Source of the DNA: Massilia sp. H6
GTDB taxonomy: Bacteria; Pseudomonadota; Gammaproteobacteria; Burkholderiales; Burkholderiaceae_D
Direction: 5' to 3'
Length of the DNA: 64,000 bases
NCBI RefSeq assembly: GCF_024802625.1
Contig: NZ_CP103371.1
Location: 1,550,001 to 1,614,000 of the forward strand
The notes beneath the pieces were generated by a model that saw only the letters and a program-made list of their open reading frames with translations, made no database searches and had not been told where the DNA came from. This document shows positions 34,594 through 44,331 of this stretch, piece by piece. The first letter of the stretch is position 1. The number at the start of each line of letters is the position of its first letter. Position numbers and translations under genes: made by a program.

Positions 34594-34618
34594 AGTCGTC
34601 TGCAAATTGGCAGGCAAG

Positions 34619-34651
34619 AACGGCGTCCCCCTGGGGATGCCGTTTTTTTTT
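34619..34651 (+). terminator. Terminator after ihfB
   Basis: AACGGCGTCCCC and GGGGATGCCGTT form a stem around CT, followed by eight T. It ends the aromatic-rpsA-ihfB run before lapA. Confidence 0.85.
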
Positions 34652-34747
34652 AGAACCAGAGCGAAAAGCACGGCGTCCGCTCTTTTGAAATATCATGTTG
34701 AATATGCGACACTTCGCCTTCGTGCACTCAACCAGCGGGCCTAGCTG

Positions 34748-35053
34748 ATGAAATTTGTTTCGACCATTGCCGGTTTTATCCTGTTCATCCTGTTCTTTGG
34801 CTTTGCGCTGAAGAACACCCAGGAAGTCGACCTGCATTTCTTCCTGAACTACGAGCTGCGCGGTCCGCTGGTGCTGATGCTGCTGGCCTTCTTCATTGCC
34901 GGCGCGGCGCTGGGTATCCTGGCGCTGACGCCGACCGTGTTCCGCCAGCGCCGCCAGAGCTCGCAGCACAAGAACACCATCCAGGCCCTGCAAAGCGCCG
35001 CCGGTACCGGCACCGCTCCCCAGCAGCCGGACACCGTGAGCCCGGCGCCGTAA
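34748..35053 (+). CDS. lapA: LapA family protein (DUF1049), LPS assembly
   Basis: The 101-aa protein has two transmembrane helices (about 4-22 and 40-62) and the motif LKNTQEVDLHFFLNYELRGPLVL of DUF1049. LapA and LapB together regulate LpxC and LPS assembly at the inner membrane. The cytoplasmic tail is Gln/Ser/Pro-rich. It precedes lapB by 45 bp. Confidence 0.9.
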   Translation: MKFVSTIAGFILFILFFGFALKNTQEVDLHFFLNYELRGPLVLMLLAFFIAGAALGILALTPTVFRQRRQSSQHKNTIQALQSAAGTGTAPQQPDTVSPAP

Positions 35054-35098
35054 GCGCTTCGCAGTTGCCCTCATTTGCGCCGCAAAGAATAAAAACAC

Positions 35099-36274
35099 AT
35101 GGAATTCGAAATCTGGATGCTGCTTGGCATCCCCTTTTTCTTCGGCCTGGGCTGGATTGCCGCCCGCGTCGATATCAATGAACTGGTCTCCGAGTCGCGC
35201 TCGCTGCCGCGCGGCTATTTCAAGGGACTGAACCACCTGCTCAACGACCAGCCGGACAAGGCCATCGATTCGTTTATCGAGATCGTCAAGCTCGATCCCG
35301 AATCGGCCGATATGCACTTTGCCCTCGGTAACCTGTTCCGCCGCCGCGGCGAGACCGAGCGCGCGATCCGGGTACACCAGAACCTGCTGGCACGCCCCGA
35401 CCTGCCTGGCGAACAAAAAGCCCAGGCCCAGTACGAGCTGGGCATGGACTACCTCAAGGCCGGTTTGCTCGACCGCGCCGAGGAAACCTTCAACCTGCTG
35501 GTCGACACCACCTATGCGGTGCCGGCACGGCGCGCGCTGCTCGAAATCTACCAGCGCGAAAAGGAATGGCGCCGCGCGATCGACGTCGCCGTCGGCCTGC
35601 AGGAATCCGGCGCCGGTGCGCGCCAGAAAGAAATCGCCCAGTTCTATTGCGAGCTGGCGCAAGACGCCATCGTGCATCTGCAACCGAGCCAGGCCGTGGA
35701 GCTGCTCGACCGCGCGCTGCAGGCCGACCGCTCCAGCGTACGCACCACCATCCTGTTCGGCGACGCCCAGCTGGCCCAGGGCGACACCGAGGGCGCCCTC
35801 AAGACCTGGCGCCGCGTCGAGCACCAGAGCGTGCCGCACGTGGCGCTGGTAGCCGCACGCCTGATGGACGGCTACCGCAAGGTGGGCCGGCCGCAGGAAG
35901 GCGTCAGCCTGCTGCGCTCCTACCTGCTCGAGGCGTCGTCGATCGACCTGGTAGAGGTGGTGTTCAAGGCCGTGATCGAGCTCGATGGCGTCGAGGCGGC
36001 CAAGCAGCTGGTGGTCGAGGAGCTGCGCCGCAATCCCACCTTGCTGGGCCTGGACAAGCTGCTCGAGGCGCGCCTGATGGACGCCCCGGCCCACGTCTTC
36101 GAAGAGCTGTCGATGGTCAAGACCCTGGTGCAGCGCTACACCCAGAAACTGGCGCGCTACCAGTGCAGCCACTGCGGCTTCAAGGCGCGCCAGTTCTACT
36201 GGCAATGTCCGGGCTGCAGCCGCTGGGAAACCTATCCGCCACGCCGTACCGAAGAACTCAATGTGATGAACTGA
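35099..36274 (+). CDS. lapB: Lipopolysaccharide assembly protein LapB
   Basis: The 391-aa protein has one N-terminal membrane anchor (IWMLLGIPFFFGLGWIAARVDI), a series of TPR repeats (from GYFKGLNHLLNDQPDKAIDS through ~350) and a C-terminal rubredoxin-type metal site, CSHCGF ... CPGCSRW. LapB (YciM) promotes FtsH-dependent LpxC degradation and keeps LPS and phospholipid in balance. Neighbours lapA and rfaE1 are also LPS genes. Confidence 0.95.
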   Translation: MEFEIWMLLGIPFFFGLGWIAARVDINELVSESRSLPRGYFKGLNHLLNDQPDKAIDSFIEIVKLDPESADMHFALGNLFRRRGETERAIRVHQNLLARPDLPGEQKAQAQYELGMDYLKAGLLDRAEETFNLLVDTTYAVPARRALLEIYQREKEWRRAIDVAVGLQESGAGARQKEIAQFYCELAQDAIVHLQPSQAVELLDRALQADRSSVRTTILFGDAQLAQGDTEGALKTWRRVEHQSVPHVALVAARLMDGYRKVGRPQEGVSLLRSYLLEASSIDLVEVVFKAVIELDGVEAAKQLVVEELRRNPTLLGLDKLLEARLMDAPAHVFEELSMVKTLVQRYTQKLARYQCSHCGFKARQFYWQCPGCSRWETYPPRRTEELNVMN

Positions 36275-36329
36275 AGCGGCAGCCGCCGCTTTAAGAAAAC
36301 GCATCCTGACCGACGCATCTCGACCCCCT

Positions 36330-37307
36330 ATGACAGACCTGATCCCGAGCCGCCTGCTGGCGGCTGACAGCGCCCTCCAGCAGGCGGCGCCACAACTTTC
36401 CAATGTCCGCCTGCTGGTGGTGGGCGACGTGATGCTCGACCGTTACTGGTTCGGCGAGGTCTCGCGCATTTCGCCGGAAGCTCCGGTGCCGGTGGTGCGC
36501 ATCGAGCGCCGCGAAGAGCGCCTGGGAGGCGCGGCCAACGTGGCGCGCAATGCAGCCGCACTGGGCGCCCACACGGGCCTGCTGGGCGTGACCGGCAACG
36601 ACGAGGCCGGCGACGAAGTCGAGAAGCTGTTGAAGGGCGCCGCGATCCACAGCTATCTCAAACGCGACGACGCGATTTCCACCATCATCAAGCTGCGCGT
36701 AATCGGCCGCCAGCAACAAATGGTGCGCATCGACTTCGAGGACGCGCCGACCGAGACCGTGCTGCGCGACAAGCTTGACCAGTTCAAGGCGCTGCTCCCT
36801 GGCTATGACGTGATCATCATGTCCGACTACAACAAGGGCGCCCTGGTGAACGTGGCCGAGATGATCAAGGCCGCGCGCGCGGCCGGCAAGATCGTGCTGG
36901 TCGACCCGAAGGGCGACGATTTCTCGCCTTACCAGGGGGCCACCATCCTGACCCCGAACCGCTCGGAACTGCAGCGCGTGGTCGGCGCCTGGAAAACCGA
37001 GCAGCAGCTGACCGAAAAAGCGCAGCGGCTGCGCGCCGAGCTGGGGCTGGACGCCTTGCTGTTGACGCGCTCGGAAGAGGGCATGAGCCTGTACAGCGCC
37101 GACGAAGTGCTGCACGTGCATGCGCAGGCGCGCGAAGTATTCGACGTATCCGGTGCCGGCGACACGGTCATCGCGACGCTGGCCGCGATGCTGGGCGCCG
37201 GCGCGCCGCTGGCCGAAGCGCTGGCCACGGCCAACCGCGCCGGCGGCATCGTGGTGGGCAAGCTGGGCACGGCAACGGTGACCCGCGAAGAACTGTTCCC
37301 GCACTGA
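36330..37307 (+). CDS. rfaE1: D-glycero-beta-D-manno-heptose-7-phosphate kinase
   Basis: The 325-aa PfkB-family kinase shows VVGDVMLDRYWFGEVSRISPEAP, RLGGAANVARNAAALG and the signature FDVSGAGDTVIATLAAM with the catalytic Asp. The nucleotidyltransferase half of E. coli HldE is absent, so this is the monofunctional kinase (RfaE1/HldA) and a separate RfaE2 must exist elsewhere. It makes the ADP-heptose precursor for the LPS core. Confidence 0.93.
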   Translation: MTDLIPSRLLAADSALQQAAPQLSNVRLLVVGDVMLDRYWFGEVSRISPEAPVPVVRIERREERLGGAANVARNAAALGAHTGLLGVTGNDEAGDEVEKLLKGAAIHSYLKRDDAISTIIKLRVIGRQQQMVRIDFEDAPTETVLRDKLDQFKALLPGYDVIIMSDYNKGALVNVAEMIKAARAAGKIVLVDPKGDDFSPYQGATILTPNRSELQRVVGAWKTEQQLTEKAQRLRAELGLDALLLTRSEEGMSLYSADEVLHVHAQAREVFDVSGAGDTVIATLAAMLGAGAPLAEALATANRAGGIVVGKLGTATVTREELFPH

Positions 37308-37423
37308 TTGCGCGCTTGATCGGGCTCATGCCAGGGGCGTCAACGGCGGCCGGGCTGCTCCGTTAATTCAGGGATGGGCGGCGTCGCCGTCCAGCTTGCG
37401 CAAACCAACGGAGAACCATTCAC

Positions 37424-37774
37424 ATGATCAAGAAACTGATGCTTGCTGTCGCCGCCCTGGCCGCCTCGACCAGCTTTGCTTTTGCCCAGGTAGATGTCAA
37501 CAAGGCCGACGCGGCCGCTCTGGACGGTATCAAGGGCGTGGGCCCGAGCATGTCGAAATTGATCCTCGACGAACGCGCCAAAGGCGAATTCAAGGACTGG
37601 GCCGACTTCCAGCAGCGCGTCAAGGGCGTGGGCGACAAGAAGGCCATGAAGCTGTCCGAGGCTGGCCTGCAGGTCAACGGCAAGGCCCTGGACGGCGCCG
37701 CCGCCAAGGCCGAAAAGACGTCGGCCAAGGCCGACGCCAAGGCCAGGCCGGCCGAGCGCAAAGAGGCAATGTAA
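37424..37774 (+). CDS. ComEA-like helix-hairpin-helix protein
   Basis: The 116-aa protein has a signal peptide (MIKKLMLAVAALAASTSFAFA), then the ComEA motif VDVNKADAAALDGIKGVGPSM and a second hairpin GVGDKKAMKLSEAGL. A Lys/Ala-rich tail follows. ComEA-type proteins bind incoming DNA in the periplasm during natural transformation. Isolated short versions like this are common in betaproteobacteria, and a competence role is inferred only. Confidence 0.85.
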   Translation: MIKKLMLAVAALAASTSFAFAQVDVNKADAAALDGIKGVGPSMSKLILDERAKGEFKDWADFQQRVKGVGDKKAMKLSEAGLQVNGKALDGAAAKAEKTSAKADAKARPAERKEAM

Positions 37775-37793
37775 GCACGTGCCAGCTCTGGCA

Positions 37794-37819
37794 AACCCGC
37801 GGCACCGCGGGTTTTTTTA
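37794..37819 (+). terminator. Terminator after the ComEA-like gene
   Basis: AACCCGCGG and CCGCGGGTT form a stem around CA, followed by seven T; 20 bp after the stop. Confidence 0.88.
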
Positions 37820-38039
37820 CGTCTGTTGCTTGCATCGGCGCAGAAAGCACTCACTCAAATTCATCGAATTCGCCATTCGGGCTTCACCGGCATGACGAAT
37901 AATGTGTTGGATCTAAACAACTATTTGCCAAATTTGCCAATTACGCTTGAAACAATGCTGTATTCTCTCGATTGCCATAGGGCAACTAAAAGCATGCATC
38001 CCGTATGCCTGACCAGCCCTTCACTCTTACGAAACCGCC

Positions 38040-39656
38040 ATGACACAGAAGTCCCTGACCATTGGTGCCCGCCTTGCAATCGGCTACGGCGCTGTTTTCT
38101 TCCTGATGATCATTCTCACCGGCCTGGCAATCAGCCGGGTTGGACAGATCGATGAAACCCTCAACCGCATCAACGAAGTCCACAGCGTCAAGCAGCGCTA
38201 TGCGATTAACTTCCGCGGCAGCGTGCATGACCGCGCGATCGCGCTGCGCGACGTGGTGCTGGCGGCCGATCCTGCTGCCGCTGCGGTGCCGACGCAGCTG
38301 ATCAAGACGCTGGACGACAACTACGCGCGTTCGGCCGGTCCGATGGACAAGCTGTTCCAGGAACTCGATGGCATCTCGGCGGCCGAGAAGGACGCGCTGG
38401 CGGCGATCAAGGAGCAGGAGCGCCGCACCAAGCCCCTGATCGAACAGGTTGGCGCCTTGCACGCCGCCGGCCAGGCACAAGAAGCCAACGCGCTGCTGGC
38501 GCAGCAGGCTTCGCCGGCCTTCGTCGACTGGCTGGCCAGCATCAACCGCTTCATCGACCTGCAGGAAAAACTGAACAACGAAGACGCCGCCGGTGCGCGC
38601 GCCGTGGCCTCCGGCTTCTTCGGCTGGATGGTGCTGCTGTGCGTCGGCGCCATTGCTGCCGGCGCGATCGGCGCCTGGTTTATCGCGCGCGGCCTGCTGC
38701 GCCAGCTCGGCGGCCAGCCGGCGTATGCCGCCTCGATCGTCGGCGCCATTGCCAACGGCGACCTGGGCGTGAAGATCGAAACCGCCCCGAACGACCAGGC
38801 CAGCCTGCTGTTCGCCATGAAGGGCATGCGCGACAACCTGGTCGGTATCGTCGAGCAGGTGCGCAACGGCACCCTGAGCATTGCCAGCGTCTCGACCGAG
38901 ATTGCCAACGGCAACCGCGATCTGTCAGGACGCACCGAACGCCAGGCCGGCACGCTTGAGGCGACCGCCGCCTCGGTCGAGCAGCTCACCGTGACCGTGC
39001 GCCAGAACGCGGACAATGCACGCCAGGCCAATGCGCTGGCCGAATCGGCGTCGGAAGTGGCGCTGCGCGGCGGCGCCGTGGTGTCGCAGGTGGTGGAAAC
39101 CATGGCTTCGATCAATGCCTCGTCCAAGAAGATTGTCGACATCATCGGCGTGATCGATGGAATCGCGTTCCAGACCAATATCCTGGCCCTGAATGCGGCA
39201 GTCGAGGCCGCCAGGGCAGGCGAGCAGGGCCGTGGTTTTGCCGTAGTGGCAACCGAAGTGCGCAACCTGGCCCAGCGTTCGGCGGCCGCGGCCAAGGAAA
39301 TCAAGGAACTGATCGGCAGCTCGGTCGAACGTGTCGATGCCGGTGCGCGCCTGGTCGATGAAGCCGGCACTACGATGGACGATATCGTCACGTCGGTACG
39401 CCGTGTTACCGACATCATGGCCGACATCACCCATGCCAGCGCCGAACAGAGCAACGGTATCGGCCAGGTCAACCATGCGATCGGGCAGATGGATGACGTC
39501 ACGCGCCAGAACGCCGCGCTGGTGCAGCAGGCAACGGCATCGGCCGCCGCGCTCGAGGCTGAAGCCGAGCGCCTGGCCGAGGTGGTCAGTGTGTTCCGGC
39601 TCGACGTGGGGCAGCCGCGCGTTGCGGCGCCGACCCGGCTGGCGCTCGCCGCCTGA
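38040..39656 (+). CDS. Methyl-accepting chemotaxis protein
   Basis: The 538-aa receptor has transmembrane helix 1 ([19 protein letters not shown]), a periplasmic four-helix ligand domain at ~35-185, transmembrane helix 2 ([22 protein letters not shown]), a HAMP segment and the cytoplasmic signalling bundle. The hairpin shows [23 protein letters not shown] and [19 protein letters not shown]. The ligand is unknown. The stand-alone gene has its own terminator and no che genes nearby. Confidence 0.95.
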   Translation: MTQKSLTIGARLAIGYGAVFFLMIILTGLAISRVGQIDETLNRINEVHSVKQRYAINFRGSVHDRAIALRDVVLAADPAAAAVPTQLIKTLDDNYARSAGPMDKLFQELDGISAAEKDALAAIKEQERRTKPLIEQVGALHAAGQAQEANALLAQQASPAFVDWLASINRFIDLQEKLNNEDAAGARAVASGFFGWMVLLCVGAIAAGAIGAWFIARGLLRQLGGQPAYAASIVGAIANGDLGVKIETAPNDQASLLFAMKGMRDNLVGIVEQVRNGTLSIASVSTEIANGNRDLSGRTERQAGTLEATAASVEQLTVTVRQNADNARQANALAESASEVALRGGAVVSQVVETMASINASSKKIVDIIGVIDGIAFQTNILALNAAVEAARAGEQGRGFAVVATEVRNLAQRSAAAAKEIKELIGSSVERVDAGARLVDEAGTTMDDIVTSVRRVTDIMADITHASAEQSNGIGQVNHAIGQMDDVTRQNAALVQQATASAAALEAEAERLAEVVSVFRLDVGQPRVAAPTRLALAA

Positions 39657-39663
39657 TGACCCG

Positions 39664-39689
39664 AAGGGCTGCCGCGGCAGCCCTTTTTT
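39664..39689 (+). terminator. Terminator after the chemoreceptor gene
   Basis: AGGGCTGCC and GGCAGCCCT (loop GC) followed by TTTTTT, 8 bp after the stop. Confidence 0.85.
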
Positions 39690-39795
39690 ACGGGCCGGGC
39701 AGTCGATGCACGCGCCGCGGTGTATTGACTGACACCGAACAATCGGCATGAGAAGATGTGCATATCGACCTGCACACGACACCAGAAAGGTAAGC

Positions 39796-41178
39796 ATGCC
39801 TCACACCCGCATTTCCTCGACCCTGCTCGCCGCGCTGCTCGCCGCCGGATCGGCTGCCGCCAGCGCCGCCACCGTGGGCGCGCCCGCTCCCAACATGGAG
39901 CGCCAGCAAGCACAGATCAACAAGATCCTGGCCGAGATCTCGCCCAAGCGCATCGAAGGCTATGTCGCCAAGCTGGTAGGCTTCGGCACCCGCCACACGA
40001 TGTCGGAGACCGAATCGGATACGCGCGGCATCGGCGCTGCGCGGCGCTGGATCAAGGCCGAGCTCGAGCGCTGCGGCGCCGGCACCCCGCTGCAGGTGGC
40101 CTTCGACAGCCATATCGCCCCGGTCTCGGCGCGCATCTCGCGCCCGACCGAAATCGTCAACGTGGTGGCCACGCTGCCCGGCACCCAGCAAGCATCGAAA
40201 GACCGCCTGTATGTAACCAGCGGCCACTACGACTCGCGCGTGACCGACGTCATGAACCATACCGCCGACGCGCCGGGCGCGAATGACGATGCCTCGGGCA
40301 CGGCGGCCGTGATGGAACTGGCCTGCGTGATGTCCAAGTACAAGTTCGACGCCACCATCGTGTTCATGGCGGTGGCCGCCGAAGAGCAGGGCCTGCTGGG
40401 CGCGCGCCACTGGGCCGAGCAGGCGCGCAAGAACAACCTGAACGTCGCCGGCATGTACACCAACGACATCATCGGCAGTTCGCGCGCCGACAACGGCAAG
40501 GTGGATAACAAGCAGGTGCGCCTGTTCTCGCAGAGTATTCCGGCGACCAAGGAGATGAGCGAAGCCGTGCGCCAGTTGGTGGCCACCGGCGGCGACAGCG
40601 ATTCGCTCTCGCGCCAGCTGGCGCGCCATACCAAGGAGCAGGGCGAGCGCTACGTAAAGGATTTCAAGGTGTCGGTGATTCATCGCGCCGACCGCTACCT
40701 GCGCGGTGGCGACCACATGCCTTTCCTGGAGCAGGGCTATGCGGCGCTGCGCTTTACCGAGCCGGCCGAGGACTTCGCGCACCAGCACCAGGACCTGCGT
40801 ACCGAGAACGGCAAGGTCTACGGCGACCTGGCCGAGTTCAACGACTACGACTATATCGCCAAGGTCACTCGGGTGAACGCCGCGTCGCTGGCCTCGCTGG
40901 CACTGGCGCCGGCTGCGCCGCAAGGCGTCAAGCTACGCACCGACAAGCTGACCAACGATTCGACCCTGGTCTGGGCAGCCAATGCCGAACCTGACCTGGC
41001 GGGGTATCGCATCGTGTGGCGCGAGACCACTGCCGCTAACTGGCAGGGAGCGAAATGGGTGGGCAACGTGGTGGAGGCGACCGTGGAGCTGTCGAAAGAC
41101 AACGTCTTCTTCGGCGTGCAGGCGGTCGACAAGGACGGCAACGTCAGCGTCGCCACCTATCCGCTGCCACAACGTTAA
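39796..41178 (+). CDS. Secreted M28 family metallopeptidase
   Basis: The 460-aa protein has a signal peptide ending in SAAASAA. The zinc aminopeptidase core shows TSGHYDSR (His ligand), GANDDASGTAAVMELA (bridging Asp), VAAEEQGLLGARHWAEQ (Glu-Glu catalytic pair) and EDFAHQHQD (late His). Residues ~370-455 (PQGVKLRTDKLTNDSTLVW...) look like a fibronectin type III module. It probably acts on extracellular peptides as an exported aminopeptidase. ATG 39796 gives the clean signal peptide; in-frame upstream codons are ignored. Confidence 0.92.
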   Translation: MPHTRISSTLLAALLAAGSAAASAATVGAPAPNMERQQAQINKILAEISPKRIEGYVAKLVGFGTRHTMSETESDTRGIGAARRWIKAELERCGAGTPLQVAFDSHIAPVSARISRPTEIVNVVATLPGTQQASKDRLYVTSGHYDSRVTDVMNHTADAPGANDDASGTAAVMELACVMSKYKFDATIVFMAVAAEEQGLLGARHWAEQARKNNLNVAGMYTNDIIGSSRADNGKVDNKQVRLFSQSIPATKEMSEAVRQLVATGGDSDSLSRQLARHTKEQGERYVKDFKVSVIHRADRYLRGGDHMPFLEQGYAALRFTEPAEDFAHQHQDLRTENGKVYGDLAEFNDYDYIAKVTRVNAASLASLALAPAAPQGVKLRTDKLTNDSTLVWAANAEPDLAGYRIVWRETTAANWQGAKWVGNVVEATVELSKDNVFFGVQAVDKDGNVSVATYPLPQR

Positions 41179-41287
41179 TTAAGGCGTGCCAGGACCGGCC
41201 TGCGCGGCCAGGTCCTGGAGCGCGCCAATACGCCAGCTTGCTGTCCGGATTAGAATAGCGTTTTAGGAAATCGCGAGAGAGCAAAGA

Positions 41288-42190
41288 ATGGCTTACAAGA
41301 CCATCGAAGACACGATCGGCAATACCCCGCTGGTGCGCCTGGTGCGCCTGCCCGGCGCGCAAGCCGCCGAGCGCAACAACATCATCCTCGGCAAGCTCGA
41401 GGGCAACAACCCGGCCGGCTCGGTAAAAGACCGTGCTGCGATGTCGATGCTGCGCGGCGCCGAAGAGCGCGGCCAGATCAAGCAGGGCGACACCCTGATC
41501 GAAGCGACCAGTGGCAATACCGGCATCGCGCTGGCAATGGCGGCGGCGATCCGTGGCTACAAGATGGTGCTGCTGATGCCCGACAACCTGTCGATCGAAC
41601 GGCGCCAGAGCATGGCCGCCTATGGCGCGCAAATCATCCTCACGCCCAAGTCGGGCGGCATGGAACACGCGCGCGACATGGCCGAACAGATGCAGAAGAA
41701 CGGCGAGGGCATCATCCTCGACCAGTTCGGCAACCAGGACAACCCGCGTGCCCACTACGAGAGCACCGGTCCCGAAATCTGGCGCGATACCGAAGGCCGC
41801 GTCACGCATTTCGTCTCCGCCATGGGCACCACCGGCACCATCATGGGCGTGTCGCGCTACCTCAAGGAACAGAACGACGCGGTGCGCATCGTCGGCGCCC
41901 AGCCTGAAGAAGGTGCGTCGATCCCGGGTATTCGCAAATGGCCCGAAGCCTATCTGCCGAAAATCTACGAGCGCGCACGCGTGGACCAGGTGGAATCGGT
42001 CGGCCAGGCCGCCGCCGAGCAGATGGCGCGCCGGCTGGCGATCGAAGAAGGCATCTTCTGCGGCATCTCGGCGGCCGGCGCCTGCGAGGTCGCGCTGCGC
42101 ATTTCCAATACCGTCGAAAACGCTACCATCGTGTTTGTGGTGTGCGACCGCGGCGACCGTTATCTGTCGACGGGCGTATTCCCGGCTTGA
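41288..42190 (+). CDS. cysM: Cysteine synthase B (CysM)
   Basis: The 300-aa PLP enzyme shows IGNTPLVRLVRLPG, the PLP lysine in NNPAGSVKDRAAMSML, the substrate loop EATSGNTGIALAMAAAIRGY and GAQPEEGASIPGIRKWP. These are the CysM rather than CysK form. It makes cysteine from O-acetylserine with sulfide or thiosulfate. It is monocistronic, with a terminator. Confidence 0.95.
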   Translation: MAYKTIEDTIGNTPLVRLVRLPGAQAAERNNIILGKLEGNNPAGSVKDRAAMSMLRGAEERGQIKQGDTLIEATSGNTGIALAMAAAIRGYKMVLLMPDNLSIERRQSMAAYGAQIILTPKSGGMEHARDMAEQMQKNGEGIILDQFGNQDNPRAHYESTGPEIWRDTEGRVTHFVSAMGTTGTIMGVSRYLKEQNDAVRIVGAQPEEGASIPGIRKWPEAYLPKIYERARVDQVESVGQAAAEQMARRLAIEEGIFCGISAAGACEVALRISNTVENATIVFVVCDRGDRYLSTGVFPA

Positions 42191-42210
42191 AGCCAGGCCC
42201 GCAGCCAAAC

Positions 42211-42239
42211 AAAAAGCCATCCGACGGATGGCTTTTTTA
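42211..42239 (+). terminator. cysM terminator
   Basis: AAAAGCCATCC and GGATGGCTTTT with loop GAC and a T run; a perfect 11-bp stem, which may also serve the convergent gene to the right. Confidence 0.9.
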
Positions 42240-42355
42240 CTATGCGCGCCCACACAGCCGAGACGCGCTTGCAGCTTGCACAAGCGCAGACCACTGCCGC
42301 GGCTAGCGCTGCTGGCAGGCAGCAGGGCCGTGGCCCCGCAGCGTGCCGCCAGACA

Positions 42356-42694
42356 TTACGCTTCTTTCGATGGCGCGACGCCTTCTTTTGGCTTGAACTG
42401 CTTGTCGCTGATGCGGAACTTCGCGCGACGGTCACCCATCAGGTAACGCAGGTCGCGGATCGACAGGTCGCTTACCTCGTGCATGCGGATCAGCAGCGAA
42501 GCGCCGACCGGCAGGCGGTGGTGGCGGATTTTCGAGATCACCGGCGGCGCCACTTCCAGGGCGCGCGACAGTGCGGCGTCGTTCTTCAGACGCAGGTTCT
42601 CGATCAGGGTGTCGAGCAGGCGGTTCGGGTTGTATTGCAGGAGTTCATCGGACTCCGAATCGCTGTTCATGTCGATGCCGACTTGGTTTGTCAT
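42356..42694 (-). CDS. Conserved hypothetical protein with Cro/C1-type HTH
   Basis: The 112-aa protein contains NRLLDTLIENLRLKNDAALSRALEVAPPVISKIRHHRLPVG at about 24-64, a helix-turn-helix of the lambda repressor type. It continues with SIRDLRYLMGDRR and a charged tail. ATG 42694 follows AGGAT at good distance. It probably binds DNA; targets are unknown. A 446-bp AT-rich region lies upstream. Confidence 0.75.
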   Translation of the reverse strand: MTNQVGIDMNSDSESDELLQYNPNRLLDTLIENLRLKNDAALSRALEVAPPVISKIRHHRLPVGASLLIRMHEVSDLSIRDLRYLMGDRRAKFRISDKQFKPKEGVAPSKEA

Positions 42695-43140
42695 GATTCA
42701 ATATCCTATTTTGGGTTGGGCGGAGTCCCATGCGGCGTTCGACTCCGAATCTGGTATTTCGTAATTATCTATTCAATTGTACAACTAATTTTTATTCTGA
42801 TACTTACTAGCAATAAAAATCAGATGCTGCCCTCGGCATTGTTGTCTACTCGCAACAATAGCCGCATTGCAATTCTCTCACAAACTCACGGAAACATTCA
42901 TTGTTTTTTGGTTAAGCGTGAGTGTAGAACCATCCCGGCATTGATGCCGCACAGTATGAAAAGCGCTGACAGGAAGATAACGAAATGGGGAGTATTCCGT
43001 TCGCGTAGATGTTTCTATAGAGTATCCACGCCGAACGAACGCATACCCCTGGGGAGTATGCGGGGAAAACCACGGCCAGGGCTGCCGCGGGGTACGGCCA
43101 GGCAGTTACAACTTGATACAAAGTTTCCCGTCAGGCAAGC
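42695..43140. other. 446-bp AT-rich intergenic region
   Basis: The region between the HTH gene and mltB (both minus strand) is much less GC-rich than its surroundings. It contains no frame with coding appearance. A run near 42770-42830 (AATTATCTATTCAATTGTAC...) would suit a promoter or binding sites for the downstream HTH gene. Nothing else is recognised. Confidence 0.4.
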
Positions 43141-44331
43141 CTAACGTGCCCGCGCGCGGCTCACTGCCTTGCCGAGGTCGATCACCGACATGGCATAGAA
43201 ATAACTGCGGTTGTATTTGGTAATAGCGAAGAAATTATCATTCGCAACCCAGTATTCGGTCGGCCGGGTACCGTTTTGCAGATCGATCAGCCCATACAGG
43301 CGCTCGGCCGGCACCCCCCCGTTGACCTGCACGCCGGCCGCGCGCAGCTCTTCGAGGCGCAGGGTGGCGGCCAGGCCGCGCTCGAGCAGGGGTTCCCAGG
43401 CACGGTGTGGCGCCACCTCGGCCGGCCAGGCAGGGGCGTCGCGGTAAGCCGGATTCCATCCGTGCTGGACCAGGAAATTGGCCACGCTGCCGATGGCATC
43501 GTCGGTCGAGTTGCGCAGGTCGATCTGGCCATCGCCATTGAAGTCGACCGCGAATTTCAAAATACTGCCGGGCATGAACTGCGGCATGCCGATCGCGCCG
43601 GCGAACGAGCCCAACAGTGAGAACGGCTCGATATGGTGCTCGCGTGCCAGCAACAGGGTATTGGCCAGCTCGTCGCGGAAGAACGCCATGCGCTTGGCGC
43701 GGTTCGGTGTTTCCGGATAGCCGAAGGCGAGCGTCGCCAGGGTGTCGATCACGCGGAACTTGCCGGTATCGCGGCCATAGATGGTCTCGACGCCGATGAT
43801 GCCGACGATGATCTCGGCCGGCACGCCATAGGCAGCTTCGGCGCGCGCCAAGGTAGCGGCGTTGTCTTCCCAGAAGCGCACACCGGCCTTGATGCGGATT
43901 GGCTCGATGAAGCGGCTGCTGTACACCTGCCAATTCTTTGGCTTTCCCCGTGGCATTGGTTTGACCAGCTGCACCGCCGAATCGATAAAGCGGGCTTGCC
44001 CGAACAGCGATTCCAGCTCGGCGCGCTCGAAATGGTGCTTGCTTACCATCTCCTCGATGAATTCGCGCATGGCCTGCCATTCCAGGAAATTGCTGTGCTC
44101 GCCGTCATAATCGATCGCGGCGGCAGCCGGCGCGGTCTTGACAACGCGCCGCGACTTGGCCGCGACGCGCTCGCGCGAACTGGCTTTGCCCGGCTTGGCC
44201 TTGGCCTTGACTTTGGCTTTGGCTTTGCCGGAGGCGCTGCGGGACTGGGGATCTTGCGCTGCGGCGCCGGCGGTTCCGATCGGAGAAGCGGCCAGCGCCA
44301 GCGCGGTAAACAGGGTAACGATTGATTTCAT
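43141..44331 (-). CDS. mltB: Lytic murein transglycosylase B
   Basis: The 396-aa protein has a signal peptide, a Lys/Ala-rich linker at ~35-70 and the MltB fold. The catalytic Glu lies in IVGIIGVETIYGRDTGKF, with FGYPETPNRAKRMAFFRDEL, GSFAGAIGMPQFMPGS and the EF-hand-like DFNGDGQIDL after it. It cleaves peptidoglycan to 1,6-anhydro products. It overlaps the transglutaminase gene by 4 bp, so it belongs to the moxR operon. No lipobox Cys is evident, unlike E. coli MltB. Confidence 0.93.
   Translation of the reverse strand: MKSIVTLFTALALAASPIGTAGAAAQDPQSRSASGKAKAKVKAKAKPGKASSRERVAAKSRRVVKTAPAAAAIDYDGEHSNFLEWQAMREFIEEMVSKHHFERAELESLFGQARFIDSAVQLVKPMPRGKPKNWQVYSSRFIEPIRIKAGVRFWEDNAATLARAEAAYGVPAEIIVGIIGVETIYGRDTGKFRVIDTLATLAFGYPETPNRAKRMAFFRDELANTLLLAREHHIEPFSLLGSFAGAIGMPQFMPGSILKFAVDFNGDGQIDLRNSTDDAIGSVANFLVQHGWNPAYRDAPAWPAEVAPHRAWEPLLERGLAATLRLEELRAAGVQVNGGVPAERLYGLIDLQNGTRPTEYWVANDNFFAITKYNRSYFYAMSVIDLGKAVSRARAR

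Noticed and set aside
34580..36403. 607-aa minus-strand frame over lapA-lapB
   Set aside because: Antisense to two clear genes, without family features.
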